From Mya arenaria (Eukaryota > Mollusca > Bivalvia > Myida > Myidae), in NCBI RefSeq assembly GCF_026914265.1, contig NC_069123.1, positions 35,859,178-35,923,177 on the forward strand: a stretch of 64,000 nucleotides of DNA, written 5' to 3'. Shown here one piece after another: positions 1 to 12,830 of this stretch (position 1 is its first letter; the number at the start of each line of letters is the position of its first letter). The position numbers were made by a program, and so were the translations under genes. Below the pieces are notes generated by a model. The model did not search any database. It was not told where the DNA came from and saw only the letters and a program-made list of their open reading frames with translations.

Positions 1-31
1 AAGTAGGTTAAGATAAATCTACATCATGATA

Positions 32-1589
32 TTAAAAGTACAGACCAAAGGAGCAAAACTTGTCGTTGCAAAGATCAGCAAAGCAGCACTTGCGGCAGTC
101 CGCCTGTTGGCGCTTCTCCACGGACCGACCAACAATGATGGTATCCATCAGAGCACACACCTACGTACATATTTCGGTAATGGGATCACGTTTAAAAAAA
201 CACAACATGTCTTTGCATTGTTGGTGTTGAATGATTCTTTAACATAATGATTTGTATGAATGATATATCAACTTTACACTGCAGACCTTAAGTGGTAAGG
301 AGTTTTTTATTCAGCGTAACGTAAGCCGTCTGAATGTTTTAGGCGAATATCATCATTTGTTTTAGAAAAAAAAAAAAACAAGAGCGATGCATTTTAATAA
401 TTCAGGAAGGGATACGAAATTTAAAGACTGGTTTGTACCGCTGTATCCCTACATCCCATATCAAACACGGTTCCCGCCGACGTCCGACGACTCTCCTGGT
501 AGCACGACTGAAACCACACAGATAAAGAACTAGAGGGTAGGATATGGTAAACAAATCTAAACCCTTGGAAAATGAGATGATCATATTTAGGAAATAACAT
601 GAATATGCGTTGCTATAAATGCACTTTAAGCACGCAGACTTTCACTGGCACAAAGTAAATATTATTTTTAATGTTTTAACAGTAAATTACATTGTTCAAT
701 CTTGCAATAATTCCCATAAGTTTGTTACAAAGCACGTTTGTTAGACTTCACATTTTAGTTGTGTTAAAAAATATCAACCTGTCCCGCTTCACATGTGCGT
801 CGACTTTGACAAGAACTTGGTGACATCACACCGTGGCAGTTATAACATTCCAAACAACCTGGGGGAGAATTTGATATTTAAAAAGTCTTAAAATTAATTT
901 GAAATATATCATATTCAATTTGATAAATGATAGTAGTTCATGTTCATTTAGTTTGGCTTGATTGTGTAGACAGCTATTATTTGATATGAACCAGGGCTGG
1001 ATCCAGAAATTGACAAATGAGGGTCACAACCTTTTAACATTCGCCCCTACCTAAGAACTAAAATTGTTATGGTTTGAAAGTTTGACAGGGGGTTTGGTAG
1101 CTTTCATCAAATAATTTTTAACAATTTCTAGATAGAAATGGTGCATTTTTTTCCTTTTTTCTCCGATGTTGACATTAAAAGTTAACATTGACGAAACTGC
1201 GCCCCTTCCCCCAATCCGCTTCTGTAAACCACTCACAATACCGTTGGATAAAACAACAATATTGTCCTTTTTGAGATCCTTACACAGGAGTTCTCCTGGG
1301 GGGACATGATAACATTATTTATTCTATTATGTATTGTGTTAAAGAAGCATAAATCTACTTGTTACTGACCTACGTTGCGTACAAGAAAAATGCACAGGGC
1401 GAAGGTATACACATCTGAAATGAAATGATTGCTTTAAGAAGATGAAATGATTTTTTTAAGTTCATAGACCGTTTCACGTTATTGATCTGTGTGTTATTCA
1501 ATTTTGTTAAAGTATTTTTATACAAGAAATTGTTGAAACAAAACTCCGTGTACCGGAAAAAATATTGAAAGAATTAACTTACATTTCAT
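32..1589 (-). CDS. Secreted Ly6-domain protein, five exons
   Basis: Exons on the minus strand are 1583-1589 (ATG AAA T), 1370-1414, 779-858, 439-507 and 32-160, ending in TAA. They join in frame to 109 residues. The signal peptide is MKYVYTFALCIFLVRNVG. A three-finger Ly6/uPAR-type domain follows, with CLECYNC near its start and the family hallmark CC-x3-LCN near its end. All introns are GT-AG; the exon 3 donor (GTTGAT) is weaker than its counterpart in the plus-strand paralogue. Exon lengths 7, 45, 80 and 69 match that paralogue at 15643-16865 exactly, and about 79 of 105 shared residues are identical. The last exon reads through the point where the paralogue has a splice donor (TTTG|GTCTGT) and stops five codons later. 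The gene may therefore end here as a short secreted Ly6 protein, or splice on to exons beyond the window edge. Ligand unknown. Confidence 0.8.
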
Positions 1590-2020
1590 AATTGTTCACA
1601 CATGCGAATACTTTTATTACAACTATTATTATTTGGTTTGAAAAGTCTTTTCTCTAAATCATATATGCAAGGTGAAGTAAGGATCTGCAGTGTTAAATAT
1701 GCACAAGTAAGTTGCCAAATATCACGTTCACTTTGACGAAAGTGCTGATATGGTGGGCCGTTTTTTATATTTAGCCAAACTGAACTGTATAAACTCTGAA
1801 ACTCGTAAATTTTAACTCATGACAGAAACAAATTGTAGAATGAATGTTTATATGATTCTCCACATTTGGGAAATCAACCATGCGCAGTCGCAAGTGTACT
1901 TTGCGTCGTATTTTAATACACTCATTTTGAACCAGCAATAAAGGGCTCTCATTGGCAGTGATCTCATATTAATGAAGGTCTACTGATTTGCTCCAAATCC
2001 TGCCGTTGTTTCCTTTGCAG
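1590..2020. other. Upstream region of the short Ly6 gene
   Basis: This is AT-rich sequence immediately 5' of the minus-strand Ly6 start codon. It should contain the 5' UTR and promoter, but I see no clear TATA box or other site that I can support. Confidence 0.3.
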
Positions 2021-2120
2021 GGAAAATCGTAGTGGAGAGACGGGCCTCACAACGCCATTTGGGGCCGTTTGCTACGCCTGTGGAGAGCGACCTGACCTTG
2101 ATAGCGGCTACAGTATAGGA
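2021..2120 (+). pseudogene. Ly6 exon relic 1
   Basis: After a plausible acceptor (TTTCCTTTGCAG) the plus strand reads GETGLTTPFGAVCYACGERP. This corresponds to GETGLPNTLGPVCYACGEQP in the exon at 60553-60744 of the Ly6-EGF-MAM gene. Similarity fades after about 100 bp, no donor in the expected place was seen, and no companion Ly6 exons lie nearby. I read it as an isolated, decaying copy of the exon that joins two Ly6 domains. Confidence 0.6.
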
Positions 2121-5100
2121 TCCTATAATCCCAATGTTGCTTTATGTTTATATAGCTAAGATTGTCTTTATTTAAATATAATATTTGTTTTCATTTAAAG
2201 TCATTAAGTTTTAAAGAGTTCAACATACGTCCTACAAAACGCCTTTAGCTGGTAATATGTTCGTATTTTGTTAAACTGCAACATGTAGAAATTTAAAACG
2301 AATTGATTATTGTTTTTAGTTATTTTATCTATATATGCATAATAAATCTGCTAGCATAACAAAACCACCACACTGTTTGTCCGTTTTTCAATGCTATTTT
2401 TTTTTCTTTTAGTATGGACTGTGATATGCATAAGAATAACACAACTAATGCAAAAATAGGTAAGGAGTGTTCCTATAGCACATAATGGTGAATATTTTAA
2501 AAAATATTGACGCTTTTTAGATCTTGACGTCATTACGTCGTACAAAGTGCTCCGTACAGTTGCTAATATGCTATGTTCAATGTACTATACATTTGTTATT
2601 TTTCAATATTTCTGTGTGTTTTTGTGTATGTAGATAGCACCAACATAGTTTTATTGAGAAACAGTGTTTTGTTTTTTTTTCTCAAAAGATGTGTTTGAAA
2701 ATACCGAAGTCCACGAACTTTACGGATGACCCTCGTACTTTGCTTCTTTTTTACTTTCCAGCGTTACAACACTTCATTTGGGTTCATTAATAGATTTAAT
2801 TGCAATAATTGATCAAATATTGACAGGTTGCAATACACTAGGAGAAGAATCGACTTCACCTTACCCAAACAAAACAATGTTAGCAAGGCATGGTGAAGCA
2901 AGTTGTATCTAAATATCTTATCTATTACAGTAGGTATGAGAAATAATTTTCGCTATCAACTTGCTAACCACTTTGAAGTATAAGCCTGGTTTTGAAGATT
3001 CAACAATGCCGGAGTGTTTGTAAACACAAAAGTCATGAGAATCTAGGCGATGGAAATCATAATTTTCGGACTGTCACGCGCGACCAGGATGCATTAATTT
3101 GCATTAAGATAGTGTTCTGTGAATTCTTTTCTTGTTCCTGACTGTTGTAAAAACAACTGTATCTACGCAACAAAGGAGTAATTATTAATAAGTATGCTAA
3201 CACTCAGTACATCGACCTATGCGACTAATGTCGATTACAGTTGTGGACCTCAGTCGCAGTCTGAACTGTTCATAAATTGGTATTATATTAGCGAATATTA
3301 ATGTATACCATTGACAAAATGTCTTGTATTCAGGTATACCTTATCACTATAAATAGGTCTCTTTTTCATTGTTTTTTCTGTGTAAATGCAATCGTTGTTT
3401 TTAATAATAATGAGGTTTTGAAATGCTGGATTGTTATCTATTTCAAAATGTGACTGTTTTTTGATATACACATATATTGATATGACATGTACCTAATCAT
3501 GAAGAGGGGATTTATGCGATAATCAATTTTAATTTGGTACACGTAATAAACAGATTACGCAAACAACTGTTCAACACATCTGCAATTCTATAAAAAATAC
3601 AGTATAATTAAAAGTAGTTATTTGCCTCCTTTATACGAAATAAGAGGTCACGATATTAATAATAATGTATGTAAGTTCAAGATCAGAGGTGTATCAGTAT
3701 CAGTGGCAGTGGCCAGTTTCTTTCAAATTAAGACTCGAAATACACTTTATTTTTATATAATTCATGCACACATGCAAACAGAACCATTGTTTTCTGTCAT
3801 CTTTGTATCGCTGAGTATTCCGTCTTTTCGGATAGATTAAACTTTTCTTTTTACTTAAAAGAAGAATGATGATCTTTAATATTTATGCGAAAAACTCGTA
3901 TTCATTTTGATGTTCTACTATTTAAATGCCTTATTAGTTCTGCAACAGTTGTTTAATATATGAAGCGCTTTCTACAAATAACAGCATCCGGTATAAGTTT
4001 GCAAATCCGGTTTACTTGCAAACTTAGTTTTTTTATTACTTGGAGAATTTTCGATAAGATTTGAAACGGTATGAATATGATATGTTTTACTATGTCGTTT
4101 CTGTTCAATAATTCTAATATATACCTTGTTTAACTCATTTATTTATGCGATTACGACTGTACGCAAATAAAGTTAGCAATTGAAAGTTTTGGAGAATTAT
4201 TGAATATTGAATCAGCATATATATTGCCTATAAATCTACTTCACACATCAAAGAAGTCCAACTGACATCGTCCATATTCTTATCAGCGTAAACCTACCAA
4301 CTTTAGGGCAAACTCATACGTCTGCAAAGGTTTCGTACATGCACAGTTTGTATTGGTTTCACATCAACCAGGCAATTAAAAAGTCTTAATTGCTTTAAAT
4401 ATCGAAAACCTTTTGTTCAAACTTGCTTTAGGGACGGTACAAATTGACTGTCTTTTCGTTGCAAAATGGTACTTCAATCGTACTTTTATTACCTTATTGA
4501 CGACTAAGCTTTGCTAAGTTAGTTTGATAACTGTTGTATAACTGAGCATACAAAAGGCATGTGCTCACTTAAAGAAAGAGTGCGCAAATAACTTTTTGAT
4601 CTGAGCTACATATTTATCCAAGGTAAATGTACACGTTCAAGTTCACGTTAAATTACAGGCAAATATACACGTTGTACCCTCTTTAACAGGGTTACAGTAG
4701 CAGGTGAAAGCTTGAAAGTAATATAAAACTATGTTTATAACGTCAGTCAATGGGATAGTATTGGAGTGTTACACCTTAAACAAAAATGTTGACGACTAGA
4801 ATTCGGATATATCTGCGTTTCCCCATGGGCAAAACATTAGATTTCGTTACTGTCTTGAACAGTTTCAATCAAACCTCTATTTTCATAATTTGTTTGACCG
4901 ATCCTACACTGCATGTATGTTGGCTGTATTGAGTCCTCACAGACCTCGTCCACATTGTATTTATTCATATCTGGTCCTTCGGATCATTTTATACGTCTTG
5001 ATGATTCATCCATTAACAATAAACGAACGACAAGCAGAAATTTAAAACAAAGTCGAAATGGGCAGTTTTGGGCATCCTCTTATATACATGCAAACTGTAT

Positions 5101-5640
5101 TTATCCATGTAAGTAATGTAAGGCAGTGTTATAGAGTTTGTACGTGTACTTTTTTGGTTAAATGTGTCATCAGGCATGTCAAAAATGGTAAAAGACGTTA
5201 GTCATGCATTAAACGCCAAATTGAAATAGTTTGGAAGTTGTCAAATAATATCTATTTTTGAAAAAATTGAAAACCAGTCAGGTCACAAAATACTATGAAA
5301 AAGAACAATAATGGCAACATGTTTCGTCTCTGAACTACTTACAAATGTTTGTAATAAACATCTTTCATGTCTTCCCTGTTAAACAAAAAGGAAAACTTAC
5401 TTTAACTGTAAGTTAACTCTAACTCAATTCGGGTGTTTGCTCACTTCACCTATTAATGAGCAACACTAACGCCGGTTCAAAACAGAAGAAATAATATTTT
5501 CATCTGAAAACAACGCTCGATCAGTTGCTGATATCTCTGTGTCTGTGGACAAATCAGATATCTCTCTGTTTTGATTGGACTATAAAATTAAATGTTCACT
5601 GGAAACACGTTTTGATTCTATAAACTCACTTGTTTATTGA
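2121..5640. other. Intergenic, nothing recognised
   Basis: AT-rich sequence with only short chance open frames on both strands. I see no domain, repeat array or transposon signature in it. It separates the Ly6 relic from the large tandem-repeat block. Confidence 0.4.
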
Positions 5641-6289
5641 CTGTTGGAATCATTAGTTGATATTATTAGTTGGGTTCATATCTTAGCATCATTAGTTGGG
5701 TTATTACTTGGCATCAGTAGTTGGATCTTTAATTGGCACCATTAGTTGGGATCAATACCTGGCATCATTATTTGGAATACTTACTTGGACCAATACCTGT
5801 TATCATTAGTTGGAATAATTACTTGGACCAATACCTGGTATCACTAGTTGGGATAATTACTTGGATCAATACCTGGTATCATTATTTGGGATAATTACTT
5901 GGGTCAATACCTGGTATCATTAGTTGGGATAATTACTTTGATCAATACCTTGTATCATTAGTTGGGATAATTATTTGGATCAATACCTGGAATCATTATT
6001 TGTGATGATTACTTGGGTCAATACTTGGTATCATTAGTTGGGATAATTACTTGGATCAATACCTTGTACCATTAGTTGTTTTAATTTCTTGGATCAATAG
6101 TCAGGATCATTAGTTGGGATTATATGTTGGGATAATTAATTGACATCATTAGATGGCATCATTAGTTGGATCAATAGTCAGGTTCATTAGTTGGGATCAT
6201 TGGTTGGGATAATAAATTGACATCATTGGTTGGCATCATTACTAAGGGTCATCAGTTGAAATCATATCAAGGAATAATTAGTTGCAATC
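5640..6289. repeat. Degenerate left flank of satellite, about 38-bp units
   Basis: Diverged units of about 38 bp carry GGATAATTACTTGGATCAAT and a CATTAGTTGGGAT core. They share the ATTAGTTGGG...ATTACTT frame of the 46-bp array that follows but lack about 8 bp of it (the TACTACATGA part). Units become more irregular towards 6100-6280. They look like an older unit length preserved at the array edge. Confidence 0.7.
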
Positions 6290-9200
6290 ATTACTTTACT
6301 ACATGAATCATACCTGGGAATCATAAGCTGGGTTCATTACTTTACTGCATGAACCATACCTGGGAATCATTAGTTGGGTTCATTACTTTACTACATGAAT
6401 CATACCTGGGAATCATAAGTTAGGTTCATTACTTTGGTACACGAATCATACCTGGGAATCATTAGTTGGGTTCATTACTTTACTACATGAACCATACCTT
6501 GGAATCATTAGTTGGGTTCATTACTTTACTACACGAATCATACCTTGGAATCATTAGTTGGGTTCATTACTTTACTACATGAATCATACCTGGGAATCAT
6601 AAGTTGGGTTCATTACTTTACTACATGAATCATACATGGGAATCATTAGTTGGGTTCATTACTTTACTACATATATCATAACTGGGAGTCATTAGTTGGG
6701 TTCATTACTTTACTACATGAATCATACCTTGGAATCATTAGTTGGGTTCATTACTTTACTACACGAATCATACCGGGGAATCATTAGTTGGGTTCATTAC
6801 TTTACTACATATATCATAACTGGGAATCATAAGTTGGGTTCATTACTTTACTACACGAATCATATACCTTGGAATCATTAGTTGGGTTCAATACTTAACT
6901 ACGCGAACCATACCTTGGAATCATTAGTTGGGTTGATTACTTTACTACACGAATCATACCTTGGAATCATTAGTTGGGTTCATTACTTTACTACATATAT
7001 CATAACTGGGAATCATAAGTGGGGTTCATTACTTTACTACACGAATCATACCTTGGAATCATTAGTTGGGTTAATTACTTTACTACACGAATCCTACCTT
7101 GGAATCATTAGTTGGGTTCATTACTTTACTACATGAATCATACCTGGGAATCATAAGTTGGGTTCATTACTTTACTACATGAATCATACATGGGAATCAT
7201 TAGTTGGGTTCATTACTTTACTACATATATCATAACTGGGAGTCATTAGTTGGGTTCATTACTTTACTACATGAATCATACCTTGGAATCATTAGTTGGG
7301 TTCAATACTTAACTACATGAATCATACCTTGGAATCATTAGTTGGGTTCATTACTTTACTACACGAATCATACCTGGGAATCATTAGTTGGGTTCATTTC
7401 TTTACTACATATATCATATCTGGGAATCATAAATTGGGTTCATTACTTTACTACACGAATCATACCTGGGAATCATTAGTTGGGTTCATTACTTTACTAC
7501 ATGAATCATACCTGGGAATCATAAGTTGGGTTCATTACTTTACTACATGAATCATACATGGGAATCATTAGTTGGGTCCATTACTTTACTACATATATCA
7601 TAACTGGGAATCATTAGTTGGGTTCATTACTTTACTACATGAATCATACCTTGGAATCATTAGTTGGGTTCATTACTTTACTACACGAATCATACCTGGG
7701 AATCATTAGTTGGGTTCATTACTTTACTACACGAATCATACCTTGGAATCATTAGTTGGGTTCATTACTTTATTACATATATCATAACTGGGAATCATAA
7801 GTTGGGTTCATTACTTTACTACACGAATCATACCTTGGAATCATTAGTTGGGTTCATTACTTTACTACATATATCATAACTGGGAATCATAAGTTGGGTT
7901 CATTACTTTACTAAATGAACCATACCTGGGAATCATAAGTTGGGTTCATTACTTTACTACATGAATCATACCTGGGAATCATTAGTTGGGTTCATTACTT
8001 TACTACATATATCATACCTGGGAATCATTAGTTGGGTTCATTACTTTACTACATGAACCATAACTGGGAATCATTAGTTGGGTTCATTACTTTACCACAT
8101 AAATCATACCTGGGAATCATTAGTTGGGTTCATTACTTTACTACATATATCATACCTGGGAATCATTAGTTGGGTTCATTACTTTACTACATAAATCATA
8201 CCTTGGAATCATTAGTTGGGTTCATTACTTTACCACACGAACCATACCTTGGAATCATTAGTTGGGTTCATTACTTTACTACATATATCATACCTGGGAA
8301 TCATTAGTTGGGTTCATTACTTTACTACATGAACCATACCTGGGAATCATTAGTTGGGTTCATTACTTTACTACATGAATCATACCTGGGAATCATTAAT
8401 TGGGTTCATTACTTTACTACATATATCATAACTGGGAATCATAAGTTGGGTTTATTACTTTACTACACGAATCATACCTGGGAATCATTAGTTGGGTTCA
8501 TTACTTTACTACATGAATCATACCTTGGAATCATTAGTTGGGTTCATTACTTTACTACACGAATCATACCGGGGAATCATTAGTTGGGTTCATTACTTTA
8601 CTACATATATCATAACTGGGAATCATAAGTTGGGTTCATTACTTTACTACATGAACCATACCTGGGAATCATTAGTTGGGTTCATTACTTTACTACATGA
8701 ATCATACCTGGGAATCATAAGTTGGGTTCATTACTTTACTACACGAATCATACCTGGGAATCATTAGTTGGGTTCATTACTTTACTACATATATCATAAC
8801 TGGGAATCATAAGTTGGGTTCATTACTTTACTACACGAATCATACCTTGGAATCATTAGTTGGGTTCATTACTTAACTACACGAACCATACCTTGGAATC
8901 ATTAGTTGGGTTCATTACTTTACTACACGAATCATACCTTGTAATCATTAGTTGGGTTCATTACTTTATTACATATATCATAACTGGGAATCATAAGTTG
9001 GGTTCATTACTTTACTACACGAATCATACCTTGGAATCATTAGTTGGGTTCATTACTTTACCACACGAACCATACCTTGGAATCATTAGTTGGGTTCATT
9101 ACTTTACTACATATATCATAACTGGGAATCATTAGTTGGGTTCATTACTTTACTACATGAACCATACCTGGGAATCATTAGTTGGGTTCATTACTTTACT

Positions 9201-12003
9201 ACATGAATCATACATGGGAATCATTAGTTGGGTTCATTACTTTACTACATGAATCATACCTGGGAATCATAAGTTGGGTTCATTACTTTACTACATGAAT
9301 CATACCTGGGAATCATAAGTTGGGATCATTACTTTACTACTTGAATCATACATGGGATTCATAAGTTGGATTCATTACTTTACTACATGAACCATACCTG
9401 GGAATCATTAGTTGGGTTCATTACTTTACTACATGAATCATACCTGGGAATCATTAGTTGGGTTCATTACTTTACTACATAAATCATACCTGGGAATCAT
9501 TAGTTGGGTTCATTACTTAACTACATGAATCATACCTGGGAATCATAAGTTGGGTCCATTACTTTACTACATATATCATACCTGGGAATCATTAGTTGGG
9601 TTCATTACTTTACTACATGAATCATACATGGGAATCATTAGTTGGGTTCATTACTTTACTACATGAATCATACCTGGGAATCATTAGTTGGGTTCATTAC
9701 TTAACTACATGAATCATACCTGGGAATCATAAGTTGGGTTCATTACTTTACTACATGAATCATACATGGGAATCATTAGTTGGATTCATTACTTTACTAC
9801 ATGAATCATACATGGGAATCATTAGTTGGGTTCATTACTTTACTACATGAATCATACCTGGGAATCATTAGTTGGGTTCATTACTTTACTACATGAACAA
9901 TACCTGGGAATCATTAGTTGGGTTCATTACTTTGCTACATGAATCATGCCTGGGAATCATTAGTTGGGTTCATTACTTTACTACATGAACCATACCTGGG
10001 AATCATTAGTTGGGTTCATTACTTTACTACATGAACCATGCCTGGGAATCATTAGTTGGGTTCATTACTTTACTACATGAATCATGCCTGGGAATCATTA
10101 GTTGGGTTCATTACTTTACTACATAAATCATACCTGGGAATCATTAGTTGGGTTCATTACTTTACTACATAAATCATACCTGGGAATCATTAGTTGGGTT
10201 CATTACTTAACTACATATATCATACCTGGGAATCATAAGTTGGGTCCATTACTTTACTACATATATCATACCTGGGAATCATTAGTTGGGTTCATTACTT
10301 TACTACATGAATCATACCTGGGAATCATTAGTTGGGTTCATTACTTTACTACATGAACCATACCTGGGAATCATTAGTTGGGTTCATTACTTTACTACAT
10401 GAATCATACCTGGGAATCATTAGTTGGGTTCATTACTTTACTACATGAACCATACCTGGGAATCATTAGTTGGGTTCATTACTTAACTACATGAATCATA
10501 CCTGGGAATCATTAGTTGGGTTCATTACATTGCTACATGAATCATGCCTGGGAATCATTAGTTGGGTTCATTTCTTTGCTACATGAATCATGCCTGGGAA
10601 TCATTAGTTGGGTTCATTACTTTACTACATGAACCATACCTGGGAATCATTAGTTGGGTTCATTACTTTGCTACATGAATCATGCCTGGGAATCATTAGT
10701 TGGGTTCATTACTTTACTACATGAACCATACCTGGGAATCATTAGTTGGGTTCATTACTTTACTACATGAATCATACCTGGGAATCATTAGTTGGGTTCA
10801 TTACTTTACTACATGAACCATACCTGGGAATCATTAGTTGGGTTCATTACTTAACTACATGAATCATACCTGGGAATCATTAGTTGGGTTCATTACTTTG
10901 CTACATGAATCATGCCTGGGAATCAATAGTTGGGTTCATTACTTTGCTACATGAATCATGCCTGGGAATCATTAGTTGGGTTCATTACTTTACTACATGA
11001 ACCATACCTGGGAATCATTAGTTGGGTTCATTACTTTGCTACATGAATCATGCCTGGGAATCATTAGTTGGGTTCATTACTTTGCTACATGAATCATGCC
11101 TGGGAATCATTAATTGGGTTCATTACTTTACTACATGAATCATGCCTGGGAATCATTAGTTGGGTTCATTACTTTGCTACATGAACCATACCTGGGAATC
11201 ATTAGTTGGGTTCATTACTTTGCTACATGAATCATGCCTGGGAATCATTAGTTGGGTTCATTACTTTGCTACATGAATCATGCCTGGGAATCATTAGTTG
11301 GGTTCATTACTTTACTACATGAACCATACCTGGGAATCATTAGTTGGGTTCATTACTTTGCTACATGAATCATGCCTGGGAATCATTAGTTGGGTTCATT
11401 ACTTTGCTACATGAATCATGCCTGGGAATCATTAGTTGGGTTCATTACTTTGCTACATGAATCATGCCTGGGAATCATTAGTTGGGTTCATTACTTTGCT
11501 ACATGAATCATGCCTGGGAATCATTAGTTAGGTTCATTACTTTGCTACATGAACCATACCTGGGAATCATTAGTTGGGTTTATTACTTTACTACATGAAC
11601 CATACCTGGGAATCATTAGTTGGGTTCATTACTTTGCTACATGAACCATGCCTGGGAATCATTAGTTGGGCTCATTACTTTGCTACATGAATCATGCCTG
11701 GGAATCATTAGTTGGGTTCATTACTTTGCTACATGAATCATGCCTGGGAATCATTAGTTGGGTTCATTACTTTGCTACATGAATCATGCCTGGGAATCAT
11801 TAGTTGGGTTCATTACTTTACTACATGAACCATACCTGGGAATCATTAGTTGGGTTCATTACTTTGCTACATGAATCATGCCTGGGAATCATTAGTTGGG
11901 TTCATTACTTTGCTACATGAATCATATCTGGGAATCATTAGTTAGGTTCATTACTTTGCTACATGAATCATACCTGGGAATCATTAGTTGGGTTCATTAC
12001 TTT
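6290..12003. repeat. 46-bp satellite array, about 124 units
   Basis: Tandem units of 46 bp are built from TTAGTTGGGTTCATTAC, TTTACTACATGAATCATAC and CTGGGAATCA. From 6370 to 11984 the spacing is 122 units plus 2 bp, so unit length is almost invariant. The 2-bp excess is visible as an extra AT near 6863. Variants are regional: ACATATATCATAACTGGG occurs mainly at 6.6-9.1 kb every few units, and TTTGCTACATGAATCATGCC dominates at 9.9-11.95 kb. Many units lack stops in all plus-strand frames, so open frames of up to 91 codons arise. Because 46 is not a multiple of 3, each peptide repeats every 138 bp. I treat these as by-products of the repeat, not genes. Confidence 0.95.
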
Positions 12004-12330
12004 GGATCACTATTTGGATCATATCTTGGCATCATTTGATTGGACCATAAATTGGCATCATGAGTTGGAATCATTACTTGGCATCATTAGTTGCATCATT
12101 ATTTGGTAACATTATTTGGGATACTTGGTGGGATCATTAGTTGAGATCAGTAGTTGGATCATTTGTTTTTGGATCATCAGTTGGGATCGTTTCTTGTCAT
12201 CATCAGATTGGTTCATTACTAAGGATCATAGTCGACCTCATTAGTTGGGATTGTCGATTGGGATCATTAGTTTGGATATTTTATATTGTATTTGGGGTCA
12301 TTACTTGGGGCCATTACTAAAGATCGTTAC
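12004..12330. repeat. Degenerate right flank of satellite
   Basis: Irregular short units around GGATCATTAGTTGGGAT and GGCATCATTAGTTG trail off from the 46-bp array. They mirror the diverged left flank at 5640-6289. No coding potential seen. Confidence 0.65.
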
Positions 12331-12337
12331 TATTCCT

Positions 12338-12442
12338 TGTACCATTTGCATAGTTACAGCACCCATTAGAGTCAGGTTGTTCCACGCAGGCATAGTACAA
12401 AGGACCAAAAATGGGTCGAAGGCCCGTATACCCAAAATATAA
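12338..12442 (-). pseudogene. Ly6 exon relic 2
   Basis: The minus strand reads YTGLRPIFGPLYYACVEQPD, matching GETGLPNTLGPVCYACGEQP plus D in the exon at 60553-60744. One of the two CYAC cysteines is Tyr here, and the surrounding frame has no matching splice sites that I can identify. It lies directly at the end of the satellite block. Confidence 0.55.
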
Positions 12443-12639
12443 AATACAAAGGTCACCGTGGCAACATTTGGTACATATTAGTAGAGCTACTAGTATGAAA
12501 TCACTTTCAATTGACAGAAGCACCACATTTTTGGTTTCATAAAAAGTGTAACAGTTCATCACAACGCTTTAGTTCGCGATTTAAAAAATAAATGTATCAT
12601 AACATAAGTTTTTCTCGGAAATGTCCAATCATTCAAAAT

Positions 12640-12830
12640 TCATGTAAAAATGACCTTGGACGACGACCTACTGACATCGATATCAATAGGGTTCATCTTC
12701 TGGTCATGTTAAATATGCACAACACGTTTAAATACTTAACAACAATTTATTCAAAAGTTAGAGATCGAAAACGAAAGTGTGGTGACGACGACGCCGAACA
12801 AAGTATTCAATATATGTCTGCTTAAACAGT
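12640..12830 (+). repeat. Decayed dispersed bivalve-type repeat
   Basis: It contains TGACCTTGGACGACGACCTA, AATAGGGTTCATCTTCTGGT, a TTAGAGATCGAAAACG segment and a GACGACGACGCCGAACAAAG end. The order matches a dispersed repeat I recall from many bivalve genomes. A second copy lies at 29650-29825 on the other strand. Family name not determined. Confidence 0.5.

Noticed and set aside
6696-10356. Plus-strand frames with NHTWESLVGFITLLHES-type repeats as coding sequence
   Set aside because: Purely the 46-bp satellite read in rotating frames; starts and stops fall at random unit variants.
6290-12003. CRISPR-like array
   Set aside because: Units are contiguous without unique spacers, and the sequence is from an animal nuclear genome.
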